This document shows, in pieces, positions 22,127 through 33,346 of a DNA stretch of 64,000 bases. The position numbers were made by a program, and so were the translations under genes. The notes under the pieces were generated by a model. The model worked only from the letters and a program-made list of their open reading frames with translations, made no database searches and was not told the DNA's origin. Where the stretch lies: the NCBI RefSeq assembly GCF_000150705.2, contig NW_015440948.1, positions 261,459 through 325,458 on the forward strand, written 5' to 3'. How positions within the stretch are numbered: position 1 is the stretch's first letter; every line of letters starts with the position of its first letter. The DNA is from Paracoccidioides lutzii Pb01 (Eukaryota > Ascomycota > Eurotiomycetes > Onygenales > Ajellomycetaceae).

Positions 22127-22975
22127 TTATTCGTCACTTGGTCTGGAGCCCTTGACATAGCTATACAATTTGAGCAAAGAAAAAAAAAAAAAAAAGAAGT
22201 TAGCAGTGCAAAATCAGCCTGCCCGTGTCGAGGGATAGCCCAAAACTCCCAGCACCCGGAAGACAGATTTAAAACTGAGCATACCAAAACTCACCTATTC
22301 CACCAGCTCGAAAAAATCTTCCTCCTATCCGGTCCCGCTCCGACATTCTGTTCATGCCACTGCGCCCTTAGAGAGGAAGTGCTACCATCCCCGGCGTTCC
22401 TCTTTTGAAGCGACAATGTTGAAAAGGATATATTGGTCCCGCTGACTGAGTTGCTTCTACGGAAGCTGTCGGCCCGAGGGGGACTGGTTGCTTCATCACC
22501 TGCTGCGGATGTGGCGGGAGGGGGGGAGGGGTAGGGGGATGAGATTGGGTGGCTTGGGGAAGGGAACGGGAAGGATGTTGGGATTCCCACTGAACTGGAG
22601 CGGGGTGCTTGGGTTGTCCTTGTTGAGGGACTGGGGGGTGGGGAGAGAGTCTCTCCCATTGTGCTGCCGGGGGAGCTCGAGAGGGTGGAGCTTGTCGAGC
22701 CCTGTGGTTGAGGGGTTCTTGTGAGATCTTGTTCTATTGGTTTATGGGGTTCTTGCGGCTTTGTATTTCTTCTTTTTTCTTTGTGGCTTTTTTGATTTGG
22801 AAAATCCAGGAGAGAAAGATTGGATGGAGGGTGCATATAGGAAACGTACCCGTCGCAGAGTTTCACTGGGAGACGAGGGGATGTGTGGCCTTGTTGGCAT
22901 ATAGTAGTATGGAGGCCCCCCACGAACCCAGACAGGGGGACGGTCAGGGCGGTCGCTGGGACGATTGCTGGCCAT
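22127..22975 (-). CDS. Hypothetical Ser/Pro-rich protein
   Basis: I do not recognise a named family. The best model is complement(22127..22160, 22295..22758, 22850..22975), 207 aa. The start is the ATG at 22973..22975; another in-frame ATG at 23012..23014 would add 13 residues. Exon 1 encodes MASNRPSDRPDRPPVWVRGG and ends SETLRR before GTACGT. The middle exon is disordered, Ser/Pro/Thr-rich (SPPPSPSTRTTQAPRSSSVG), with Arg/Ser patches (FRRSNSVSG) that look like phosphorylation sites. The end is better conserved in character: AQWHEQNVGAGPDRRKIFSS, WWNS, then YVKGSRPSDE. The 3' donor (GTGAGT) and acceptor (TATAG) are good. The acceptor of exon 2 is uncertain, because several in-phase AG sites exist between 22690 and 22760. 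There is no signal peptide or membrane segment. It is likely an intrinsically disordered regulatory protein; function unknown. Confidence 0.6.
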
Positions 22976-25644
22976 TTTCACTGGTTGCTGTTTCGTCGCT
23001 ATGATTTGCTGCACGATACGATGCGAAGAAGATATATGAGGTTAAATACCTACAGTTATGAAGTATATTATGGAGATGAGAATAGGAGCTCTTATTTACG
23101 AGCAGGAGGCGAAGAAAGAGGGGAAGCTGTGGAAGCTAGGACGGGAATACGAGCCAAATCCACGATTGCGCTTAAAGTTGGGGAAGCTGTTCGTAGGTAT
23201 ATTTACAAAGTGATACCTCACTTTAGCACTGAAAGGAAAAGTGCTATCAATAGGTTATGGTATTGAATCTGTTAAGAAGCGTTGTTGGTCTAGGTCAGCA
23301 GCTGCTGAACGTCTTACGTCCCTGGACGATTTACTGAGCATACTCCGTAATGAACGTAGATATATTCGATACATTTAAATTTACAAGTTTACCTCGCGCA
23401 GAAATACGAATACCCTTTGGATCGTGATTGATGAAAGTAGGTATCCCCAGGTAGAGGTACAATACTACATCGCCAGCTTCAATCTCTCACAAGGGCTGCT
23501 GCATCACTTCGACTCGCTGACGTCATCGTTCAGCGGTTTAAAATTTGCTCATCTTCCAGCTGGTTGGATCAACTGCAATGCATTTGTCTATCTAATGGAG
23601 TATACTCACAACCACCTTTTTCGAGCTCAATTCAGCATGGCTTGTTTCTGAGCTTAGTCATGAATTCAACTCCCAACATCATCAATATCAAGTCTCGTAT
23701 CTTTGCCCATACGAGCAGCTCTCGGGAACCCCTCAAAGACGATGCTGTACTATCTCCAATATCTTTACTTCCATCTAATGTCAGACCATTTCTTTGGAGG
23801 TCAATTGGGGAAGGAGGACACCATCTACCGTGGTGAAGCAGAGTTCGATGATAACAGGTTCAGATCTCACGACGAGAGAAGTCCAAAATCTCACGTACAA
23901 TCGCTGGCAGACCCAGGAGCGCCGTTATTGTGGAACTGCGTTGCATCATGATCAGAAATCATGACACTAGTCAGGGAATACGCACATGCTAAATAAATGC
24001 ACACCCGACCTGTGACTAGCCACAGTAGATGACATCAAATGTGGAGGAAGCTTCAGCGATGTATAGGGTTTCTTCGACCTCCACCTTCGCGATATTTATG
24101 TACAGCTTCAAGTTTTGCAGACCCGAATGATTTACAATTTGTGATGCTGGTGTGGTGTTGTGCTTAATTTCTATGGTAATTTTGAGAGAGATGTCTGTGT
24201 TGATTCCGATGTTATGATTATTTATCCCAATGATACATATATTAGAGAGAAGGAATGTGCCCGGATTTAGTTTGGAACTGAGGTTGTTGAAAGCTGAAGT
24301 TGGGACAGCTTCTTGTTTTCTCTCCTCAGGGACTCCTTGTTTTCCTTTTCTGATTTGACGGAGTCTCGCAAGCTTCATAGGAAAATATCAGAAATAAAAG
24401 GCCTGCCAGCAAACATAAAATACTACTAAAGAACGATTCCTTGGTACCCAGCACAGAGACAGAGAGACAGACCACATCTGAAAGCCTGCAGTCAATATTC
24501 GCCGCGCATAACATCCCAAGGTAGAGAAGTCCAAGCAGAATAGCCAAACTTCCAGGCCCCTTTTCTTCCCTGGTATGCGTGTGCAACCAGTGGGTAGTGA
24601 TTTTCATTAAAGTGTCCTAGATTCAGGACCAACTCAGGTCTCTGGAAAAACCGTAGTTACCGAGTACAATGCTGTCTCGTGTAGTAGTTTACCTGGAACA
24701 GAACTTGCAGATACTCCCTGCGGTCTCCTAACAAGTCAATGAGGTTCTGTACCCGGATCCTCACTTCCGTAATGCTCATATCATAAGAGCAACGATTTGA
24801 AGAGGAATTCATGGCGCTACCAGTTTGGAAATACTCAACGTCTGGTCGGTAGATGTTGATGATAGTTGCTCCCGTCACCATATAGTTATCTATCCTCTGT
24901 AGTAAGAGTAAGATGCAGATATGCAAACTGAGGGGCTGGCTGGATGAGCCGACTCATTACACACGAAGCAATTGACTCTGGACGTAGTTGTTGACACAGA
25001 GAGCAAACATCGGCTCAGTGCTTTTTCCGTTGCGGAGGGGAGGTTTTGACACGTCCAACTTTGGCGAATCCCTTCGCATAGTTAGTTCCATACGAAGTGA
25101 AATAGGCAGGGTTTAATCAACGAGATGAACTTTTGGTGGGGGTAGTTAACTACGGTTAGGCAATTTGAACAAATCTGACAAATATATCGCCAATGGCATC
25201 GTGCTTCTTGTCCCTAGATGGTTGGAGATTCGCACGTCGCCCATTGTTCTTACGCTGTTCTGGACTTGTTACAGACTCCAGGAAGCGTCCTTGAAAACTC
25301 AAAGCTGCTCTATAGCTTCAACAAATGAACCTTGTGATGAACATAATTTTTATTTTCCGAGGCTAGCGAACCTAAACTTTGAGGATTTTTTTTGCTCGCT
25401 CAGACGGATTGGATACTAGCAAAACCAGCGAAGTGCACCCGAGACCCGAGGTTTGCTGGGAACCACAAGTTCCAGGGCGGAAAAGGACGAGGGAGAGTTG
25501 CTGAGACGGAACCTTTAAATTTTTATACTTTTTCTCTAGATAAGATTTCGGGAAGATGCAGCGGATATTTTCGTTTCGGGATTGCCTTTAGCTGTCCATT
25601 ATTTTTGGTGCCTGGGGATTACCTAGTGTCAAGTTTGCCCCATA

Positions 25645-25682
25645 ACTAGTTAGTTAGTTACCCAGATAACTGACTAACTAGT
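25645..25682. repeat. Inverted repeat, 16-bp arms
   Basis: ACTAGTTAGTTAGTTA (25645..25660) and TAACTGACTAACTAGT (25667..25682) are reverse complements with one mismatch, separated by 6 nt. It overlaps two copies of the perfect palindrome TAACTAGTTA at 25643..25652 and 25675..25684. Confidence 0.85.
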
Positions 25683-26466
25683 TACGTATGATGTTGGCTG
25701 ACTAAAAGTAGCCAGCCCACGGAGAAAAAACTGATTCGATTTTTCCATATCCAGTTTGCCTGCGATAACTAACTAACGGACTATACAGTTATATGAAGGC
25801 CTGGTTGGAGAGGCGGGGGTCAATAGTTATGTTCCTCTTAGTATCTAAAGCTGCGATTGAGACAAGTCTTATAAAGGAGGGGAATGTGGAGGAGAGGGGA
25901 GGGGGGGGGGTTTTCGTTGACACTGACTGCCCTTTGGTATATAGAGCTAGTTATCTCGCCGCACCCATAGCAGGTTATATACTCCGTGAGCCACGATGGA
26001 AGAGTCTCACAACTTCAACCATTGTATTCCTGTATTCCGAGGATAGCCATTTTGACTGCAGCAAGTTTTACCCCCAGAACCCCATGATGGGAGATCTCCT
26101 TTGCCAGTTAAATACGTAGTAGATAAAATAAATAGCACGAATTTCGTCATCCGTTGCCTTGCAGATGCACCAACAAGGTAGAGCTCCTGAGCTCCCCAGC
26201 TCCCCCAGAGAAAGCTCCTAAGACTCCCGAAGTGGGCAATATCGGAAGGATGCTGACATGGTGCATGTGGTAACTAGGTAGTTAACTGGCAGATTGATGG
26301 AGATGCCGTAATATTGCCATAGCAGTTTGGCCAGCTATTTAAGTTGTAGTTAGTTCTTTGACAGCTGGGAAATAGTAGTTTATGTCTCCACTATTCCTCG
26401 CCCAAACATTTGTGTGGAGCGAGTCTTTTCATTTCTTCCTCAGCGGGCGCCATTGAGCATCTCCAG

Positions 26467-26495
26467 TAACTAACTAGCAGTTAACTAGTTAGTTA
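26467..26495. repeat. Inverted repeat, 11-bp perfect arms
   Basis: TAACTAACTAG (26467..26477) and CTAGTTAGTTA (26485..26495) are exact reverse complements with a 7-nt spacer. It is built from the same TAACTA unit as the repeat at 25645..25682. Confidence 0.85.
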
Positions 26496-27254
26496 TATTC
26501 TCTTCATTTCTGTGTTCCGCCTGAACAACCCACCCCACCCGTCGCTTGCAAAGAGCTTCCAAGGTTTGTCCATGCAGCTCAGACCAAGGTTCATTCTGTG
26601 ACTAAGAATAGTTAAACCACCTGTTCAGAACTCGCTGGAAGTTAACCACTTGTTCGTTACATTGGTCCCCGAGGTCGTGGTCCCCCGGCTTAAACCGTCC
26701 ATAATAATTCAAACCCCGCCGCCGTCAATTGCCTACGCCGCCAACATCTGCTCGCAGCTCTTGTGCTGTACCGGTGTGACATCTGCCTTATTTCAATCCA
26801 GTTTCATCTCTTCATCTCTTCATCTTTTGCAAATTGATGGGTGTAGTTGTCTGCTTTCTTCGGCCCTCCATACAACCTGGTACTGTGCCTGTTTCCCTGG
26901 CGATACCGCGGTCCCCATTTGCCCCCCACTAATTTCCACCTCTCAATCCGACTTACAACTTTCCTTCCACCTTGCTTGCGTGGCCTTTAAAAGGGGGAAG
27001 AGGGAACAGTTTTCATCTTCAATCCCATATATTTTGTCTAACAGATTCTATTCATCTAATTTTTTTTTATTAGAATTTTCCTTTTTATACTGGCGTACAA
27101 TCTGGCGCAATAGTGCAGAAAATCTGATCTGTCAAACCCAAGGGTCCGGGCTAGAACACCCTCTCCTACCTCTTCTCCAACCCTCGACCGCCCAGTTCCC
27201 TCCCCCCGACTATCGCGACTATTTTCATAGAAAGGAAGTGTTTGGGAAATTGCA

Positions 27255-30200
27255 ATGACGACTTTTCTCCCCCCATATGCAGCGCCTGAACAGGCCGTGG
27301 ATGACCAGGTGGAAGACCACAGCCACCACCCTGCCCACCACTCAGTCCACAGACGCCTTCGCGCCAGCTCAACCATCATGCATTTCACCAAGATTCTCGT
27401 GGCCAACCGTGGAGAAATCCCCATTCGCATCTTTCGTACCGCTCACGAGCTCTCCCTCCAGACCGTCGCCGTCTACAGCTACGAGGACAGACTGAGCATG
27501 CATCGCCAAAAGGCCGATGAGGCTTACGTTATTGGCAAGAGGGGCCAATTCACCCCCGTCGGAGCCTACCTTGCTGGTGATGAGATTATAAGGATCGCCG
27601 TTCAGCATGGTGTTCAACTTGTTCACCCTGGCTACGGCTTCTTGTCGGAAAATGCAGAGTTCGCGCGAAACGTTGAGAAAGCGGGGCTGGTCTTTGTGGG
27701 CCCAACCCCGGAGACCATTGATGCGCTGGGTGATAAGGTTTCTGCACGACGTCTAGCCGTCAAATGCGGTGTCCCTGTCGTCCCAGGTACCCCTGGCCCC
27801 GTTGGGAGGTTCGAAGAGGTCAAGGCATTCACGGATGAATATGGCTTCCCCATCATCATCAAGGCGGCCTTTGGTGGTGGCGGGCGTGGTATGCGAGTGG
27901 TCAGAGACCAGGAGAGTTTACGTGACTCCTTTGAGCGCGCGACTTCAGAAGCCAAGGCCGCCTTCGGCAATGGAACCGTCTTCGTGGAACGCTTTTTAGA
28001 TAAGCCAAAGCACATCGAGGTGCAGCTGTTAGGTGATAACCATGGCAATATCGTCCACTTGTACGAGCGCGATTGCAGCGTCCAACGCCGTCATCAGAAA
28101 GTTGTCGAGATTGCGCCCGCCAAGGATTTACCCGTCGAGGTACGCGATAGCATTCTGGCAGATGCGGTGAAGCTTGCCAAGTCAGTTAACTACCGCAATG
28201 CGGGCACGGCGGAGTTCCTTGTTGACCAGCAGAACCGCTATTACTTCATCGAAATCAACCCTCGTATCCAGGTCGAGCATACCATCACTGAGGAAATCAC
28301 TGGTATTGATATCGTTGCCGCCCAGATTCAGATCGCTGCCGGTGCCTCTCTCGAGCAGCTGGGCTTGACGCAGGAGCGCATCTCAACCCGCGGCTTCGCT
28401 ATCCAATGCCGTATCACCACTGAAGACCCCACTAAGGGCTTCCAGCCCGACACGGGTAAGATCGAAGTGTACCGTTCCTCCGGCGGCAACGGAGTGCGTC
28501 TCGATGGCGGCAATGGCTTCGCCGGTGCCATAATCACTCCGCACTATGATTCTATGTTGGTCAAGTGCACATGTCGTGGCTCTACGTATGAGATTGTACG
28601 ACGCAAGATGTTGCGCGCCCTCATTGAGTTCCGCATTCGTGGAGTCAAGACTAACATTCCATTCTTGGCTTCCGTTCTGACACACCCTACCTTCATCGAT
28701 GGAAATTGCTGGACTACTTTCATCGACGACTCGCCCGAGCTTTTCTCTATGATTGGCAGCCAGAACCGCGCGCAGAAATTGCTTGCGTATCTGGGTGACG
28801 TGGCTGTTAATGGGAGCAGGATTAAGGGACAGATTGGCGAGCCTAAGTTCAAGGGTGAAATTAGCATGCCTATCATGGTGGATGAGAGCGGTAATCCTGT
28901 AGATGTGACGGTTCCTTGTACGCATGGGTGGAAAAAGATTATTGATGAACAGGGCCCTGCTGCTTTCGCCAAGGCTGTTCGCGCGAATAACGGCTGCTTG
29001 ATCATGGATACTACATGGAGAGATGCACATCAGTCTTTGCTGGCTACCCGTGTGCGGACGGTGGATTTGTTGAACATTGCCAAGGAGACGAGCTATGCAT
29101 ACTGCAATGCTTACAGCTTGGAATGTTGGGGTGGTGCTACTTTTGACGTGGCAATGAGATTCCTGTATGAGGATCCGTGGGATCGTCTGAGGAAACTGAG
29201 GAAGGCTGTGCCTAACGTTCCGTTCCAGATGTTGCTGCGTGGGGCAAATGGTGTTGCGTACTCTTCGTAAGTTGGACAGCTTCCTATGTCTCTCTTCTGG
29301 TGATTTTGCCTAACATGTATCTAGGCTTCCGGATAATGCTATCTACCATTTCTGCAAGCAGGCCAAGAAATACGGCGTGGATATCTTCCGCGTATTTGAT
29401 GCACTCAACGATGTCGATCAACTCGAGGTTGGCATGAAGGCCGTCGCAGCTGCTGGTGGTGTTATTGAAGCTACCATCTGCTACAGCGGTGACATGTTGA
29501 ATCCCCACAAGAAATACAACTTGGACTATTACCTCAGCCTGGTTGACAAGGTCGTTAAAATCGGAACCCATGTTCTGGGGATCAAAGATATGGCTGGCGT
29601 CCTGAAGCCTCAAGCTGCCACACTCCTCGTCGGAGCGATCCGTAAACGATACCCAGACCTCCCTATCCACGTACACACCCATGACTCCGCCGGTACCGGC
29701 GTTGCATCCATGGTCGCCTGTGCACAGGCAGGTGCTGATGCCGTCGACGCCGCTACAGACAGCATGTCCGGCATGACCTCCCAACCTAGCGTTGGCGCCA
29801 TACTCGCCTCTCTCGAAGGCACAGACCTTGATCCAAAACTTAACATCCGCAACGTGCGCGCCATAGACTCTTACTGGGCTCAACTTCGCCTCCTCTACTC
29901 ACCCTTCGAAGCTGGCCTGACTGGTCCAGACCCAGAAGTCTACGATCATGAAATCCCCGGCGGACAACTTACCAACCTGATCTTCCAAGCCCACCAGCTT
30001 GGTCTTGGAGCTCAATGGGCTGAGACGAAGAAGGCATATGAGCAAGCTAACGATTTACTTGGCGACATCGTGAAAGTTACTCCTACATCGAAGGTCGTCG
30101 GTGACCTTGCTCAATTCATGGTTTCCAACAAACTGACCCCCGACGACGTCGTCGCCCGCGCAGGAGAGCTCGACTTCCCCGGCTCTGTCCTTGAGTTCTT

Positions 30201-30992
30201 CGAGGGCCTCATGGGCCAGCCATACGGCGGGTTTCCCGAACCACTCCGCTCCCGCGCCCTCCGAAATCGTCGTAAGCTCAACAGTCGTCCAGGCCTGCAT
30301 CTCGAACCGCTCGACCTTGCCAAGATCAAAGCGAACCTTCTCGAGCAATTCGGCACAGCCACCGAATGTGATGTGGCTAGCTACGCCATGTATCCCAAAG
30401 TCTTCGAAGATTATCGCAAATTCGTCGCGAAGTACGGTGACCTCTCCGTCTTGCCTACGAAATACTTCCTCGCCCGCCCGGAAATCGGGGAGGAGTTTGC
30501 CGTCGAGCTTGAGCAGGGTAAAGTGCTCATTCTCAAGTTGCTTGCCGTGGGACCGCTGTCGGAGCAGACTGGTCAGCGGGAGGTGTTCTATGAAATGAAT
30601 GGGGAGGTTAGGCAAGTGGCCGTCGATGACAATATGGCTGCGGTTGACGATACAAGTCGGGTCAAGGTGGATTTGAGTGATAGTAGTCAAGTTGGCGCAC
30701 CAATGAGTGGGGTTGTTGTGGAGATTCGGGTACATGATGGGTTGGAAGTTAAGAAGGGTGATCCGTTGGCTGTCTTGAGTGCGATGAAGATGGTGAGTTC
30801 ACACTGGTTTTCTCTTTTTGATTTCTTCTTGCCTTAGCTATAAGGACCATTGCTGACTTTTTTTTTTTTCTTCCGTTGCAGGAAATGGTTATCTCTGCAC
30901 CCCATCATGGTGTTGTATCAAGTTTGTTGGTTAAAGAGGGAGATTCTGTCGATGGACAGGATCTTATCTGTAAGATTATCAAGGCTACTTGA
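27255..30992 (+). CDS. PYC1: Pyruvate carboxylase
   Basis: This biotin enzyme makes oxaloacetate from pyruvate, bicarbonate and ATP, feeding the TCA cycle and gluconeogenesis. In most fungi it is cytosolic. The CDS is join(27255..29266, 29325..30792, 30882..30992), 1196 aa, the usual length. The biotin carboxylase domain begins KILVANRGEIPIRIFRTAHE and includes the ATP-grasp glycine loop AAFGGGGRGMRVV and EINPRIQVEHTITEEITG. The carboxyltransferase domain has DTTWRDAHQSLLATRVRT and DIFRVFDALNDV. The biotinyl domain carries AMKM, with the biotinylated Lys at about residue 1159. The second intron falls exactly after the AMKM Met codon. The first 37 or so residues, His-rich with no clear targeting pattern, precede MHFTKILVANRGE, so the ATG at 27378 is a possible alternative start. 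No defect is seen. Confidence 0.96.
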
Positions 30993-31828
30993 AGGGACTG
31001 AGAGTTTCAATAGAGAAGTGACTTTTACTTTACCTATCTATGTATACACATTGTCATGAGATTGCCTTTTTCCTTTCTCCTGTTTTCCTGTTGTTAACCT
31101 GGTTCGTGCCATTCACGTCTCTAGCTTTACCCTGTTGTATTTTCCTTTTTATTTTCCGTTTTCTATTACTTTGATTTACGCTTGTACGACATTCAACATT
31201 CTTACATATATACACATATCTCTTTACATCTTTATCTTTGCGTTGAGTTAGGGTAGTTAGTCTTAACTAATGATTAATTTCCTCTACACAAGGAATTGAA
31301 AAATGAGAAATGTTTATTCGTCGACAGTTTCTGTTTGGTTAACGCGTATTATTATGCTTATCCAATTTTTTCTCGTATATTTTATGTAAAAGAATCTCCA
31401 TTATAAATTTTAGGTATTTCGTATTCTTTTCTCTATCGCGAAGCATACATGGAGATTGTATAATTAGGGGTTCATGAAAGCAGTTGAAATAGCCTTCTCA
31501 GCCTCAACCCTCTAGGTCACGTGTACTTGGGTTAGCGCAGAACTTTAATTTATGCTTCCCTCGATCGTTCATACAAGTCAACAACATCAACTCTGGAATA
31601 TCAAGAGCGGCGATTGACAAGGCTGTCTAGAAATATCAACTGCAGGATATAGCCCCACCCACCTCGCTCTCCTGGTAAACAATACCTAATAGAACTGTAT
31701 ATATACCACCAGATCTTTACCATTTCGTCGGGCTTGAAAATAACGAACAAACCAAAACACTCCTCTTCCTATAGCAACACCTACACCTTTTCCTCCCAAT
31801 CTTCTAAAATATCCACGAGAGGAAAACC
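30993..31828. other. Spacer between PYC and DIM1
   Basis: The PYC 3' UTR is followed by the upstream region of DIM1. A CACGTG core lies at 31518..31523, about 310 bp upstream of the DIM1 ATG. No gene is seen. Confidence 0.5.
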
Positions 31829-32260
31829 ATGGGCTCCGTAGTTCTTCCTCATCTCACCACAGGCTGGCACGTAGACCAAGCCATTCTCTCCGACGAAGAG
31901 CGTCTCGTCGTCATCCGCTTCGGTCGCGACTGGGACCCGGATTGCATGCGACAGGACGAAATCCTTTTCCGCATCGCCGACCGCGTCAAGAACTTCGCCG
32001 TCATCTACGTCTGCGATATCGACCAGGTTCCGGACTTCAACCAAATGTACGAACTCTACGACCCCATGACGATCATGTTCTTTTTCCGCAATAAACATAT
32101 GATGTGCGATTTTGGAACCGGGAATAATAATAAGTTGAATTGGGTGTTGGATGATAAGCAGGAGCTTATTGACATTATTGAGACAATTTATAAAGGGGCG
32201 AAGAAGGGGAGAGGTCTCGTGGTTAGTCCCAAGGATTATTCGACGAGGTATCGTTATTAG
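31829..32260 (+). CDS. DIM1: U5 snRNP thioredoxin-like protein Dim1/Dib1 (15 kDa)
   Basis: This is a core component of the U4/U6.U5 tri-snRNP, essential for pre-mRNA splicing. The single exon of 143 aa matches the family length (about 142-143) exactly. The protein has the thioredoxin fold without the redox CxxC. It reads VVLPHLTTGWHVDQAILSDE, VVIRFGRDWDPDCMRQDEIL, YVCDIDQVPDFNQMYELYDP and TIMFFFRNKHMMCDFGTGNN, ending SPKDYSTRYRY. Conservation of this protein is among the highest known, so the call is safe. The ATG sits in an ACCATGG context. The gene is intronless, unlike most genes in this window. It is a partner of SmB in splicing, though the two genes lie 13 kb apart. Confidence 0.97.
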   Translation: MGSVVLPHLTTGWHVDQAILSDEERLVVIRFGRDWDPDCMRQDEILFRIADRVKNFAVIYVCDIDQVPDFNQMYELYDPMTIMFFFRNKHMMCDFGTGNNNKLNWVLDDKQELIDIIETIYKGAKKGRGLVVSPKDYSTRYRY

Positions 32261-33346
32261 GTTTGATGTGGTGTGAGAAAGGGGAGATTGAGATGGTGCG
32301 ATATAGAACGGTTGACGATCAGTCGAGTCGAAGCGTATTGGGTCATCTGCAGTGCGTCACGGGACTTGGGTTACTGTCACTTGGGGTTTATTTATGGAAT
32401 TATGGCTCTTTTCTGTCCTGTGTTTAAATCGTCTTGGGGACGTTACAGAAAGGGGCTGACTTGTCTTCATGATGTGGTTTCATGAATGTTTACAGGGCAA
32501 ACTGTGAGAGTCCTTTATTTTTTTCTAGAGATTTGCAGTTTTTTATTGACAGCTTCTACAGTGATCACTGATCAGGCTCTATGTCTTGGCCATATGCCTG
32601 TCAACTAATCCTAGTAAGTATATGACAAGCGTTAATCCGAAACAAGTGGTCCATACAGTCCTGCCGGAAACCCTGTACATTTGAGGCACAATAACATACG
32701 GAAGCTATGACGGATTATGGGACGAGAACATTCTATAACAGAAAAAAATGCACAACACAACACGAGTTCAAAGGAGACACCCCTGAATGATTTGGAAGAC
32801 TTCTGTGGATTACGGATGGTTTGACATGGGGCTGATTTTTTTGGGACCAGATCCGAAAAACAGTAGTAGAAAGGTGCTGTTGAAATCTGCTACGGAGCTG
32901 GCGTGACGCTGTTGGGTGGTGAAAATGATAAGTCTCTTTTACGAAAGAAGCCACTGTGTGGCAACATCATGTTGGCTTATGACGGAATGTGACTAGTCGC
33001 CGATCTGGATGGAATTTGATATTCTTCATCCTCACACGACCCTCTTACAATTCTATTAACTAAGGTTTTAGAGCACTTTCCATCTTTCTACCTGTTTCTA
33101 GCAACATAAAGAAATGTTCATATTTGAAATAGTTTTATTAGCCTGGTCAATACTCCAGATTATCAAAAACATACCATAACAATAACAACCTGTTAGAAAA
33201 AGGGCACGAAATATGATATCAAAATATGTGCATCAAGTAACATAAAATGTCCATGAAATATGCACTTTTCATATATTCACTTATCATACTGACACCTGTG
33301 TGGTCTCTCCATACCGCGATGGTGCCTGCACCGCTCAACTCGCACT
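32261..33346. other. Spacer between DIM1 and the secreted protein (convergent 3' ends)
   Basis: AT-rich sequence with no ORF that looks like a gene. It holds the two 3' UTRs. I see no repeat or RNA signal. Confidence 0.5.

Larger units (their letters stand above)
22976..27254. other. 4.3-kb spacer upstream of pyruvate carboxylase
   Basis: This is the longest region without a firm gene. Minus-strand ORFs at 24016..24378, 24326..24607 (two hydrophobic segments) and 24657..24926 might be exons of one unrecognised gene, but I could not join them convincingly. From about 25.1 to 26.5 kb, TAACTA/TAGTTA palindromes cluster. The last 700 bp before 27255 are pyrimidine-rich and look like a promoter and 5' UTR. 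Confidence 0.45.

Noticed and set aside
27632..29030. Antisense ORFs of 138-215 codons within PYC
   Set aside because: Shadows of the codon bias in the strongly conserved PYC coding strand.
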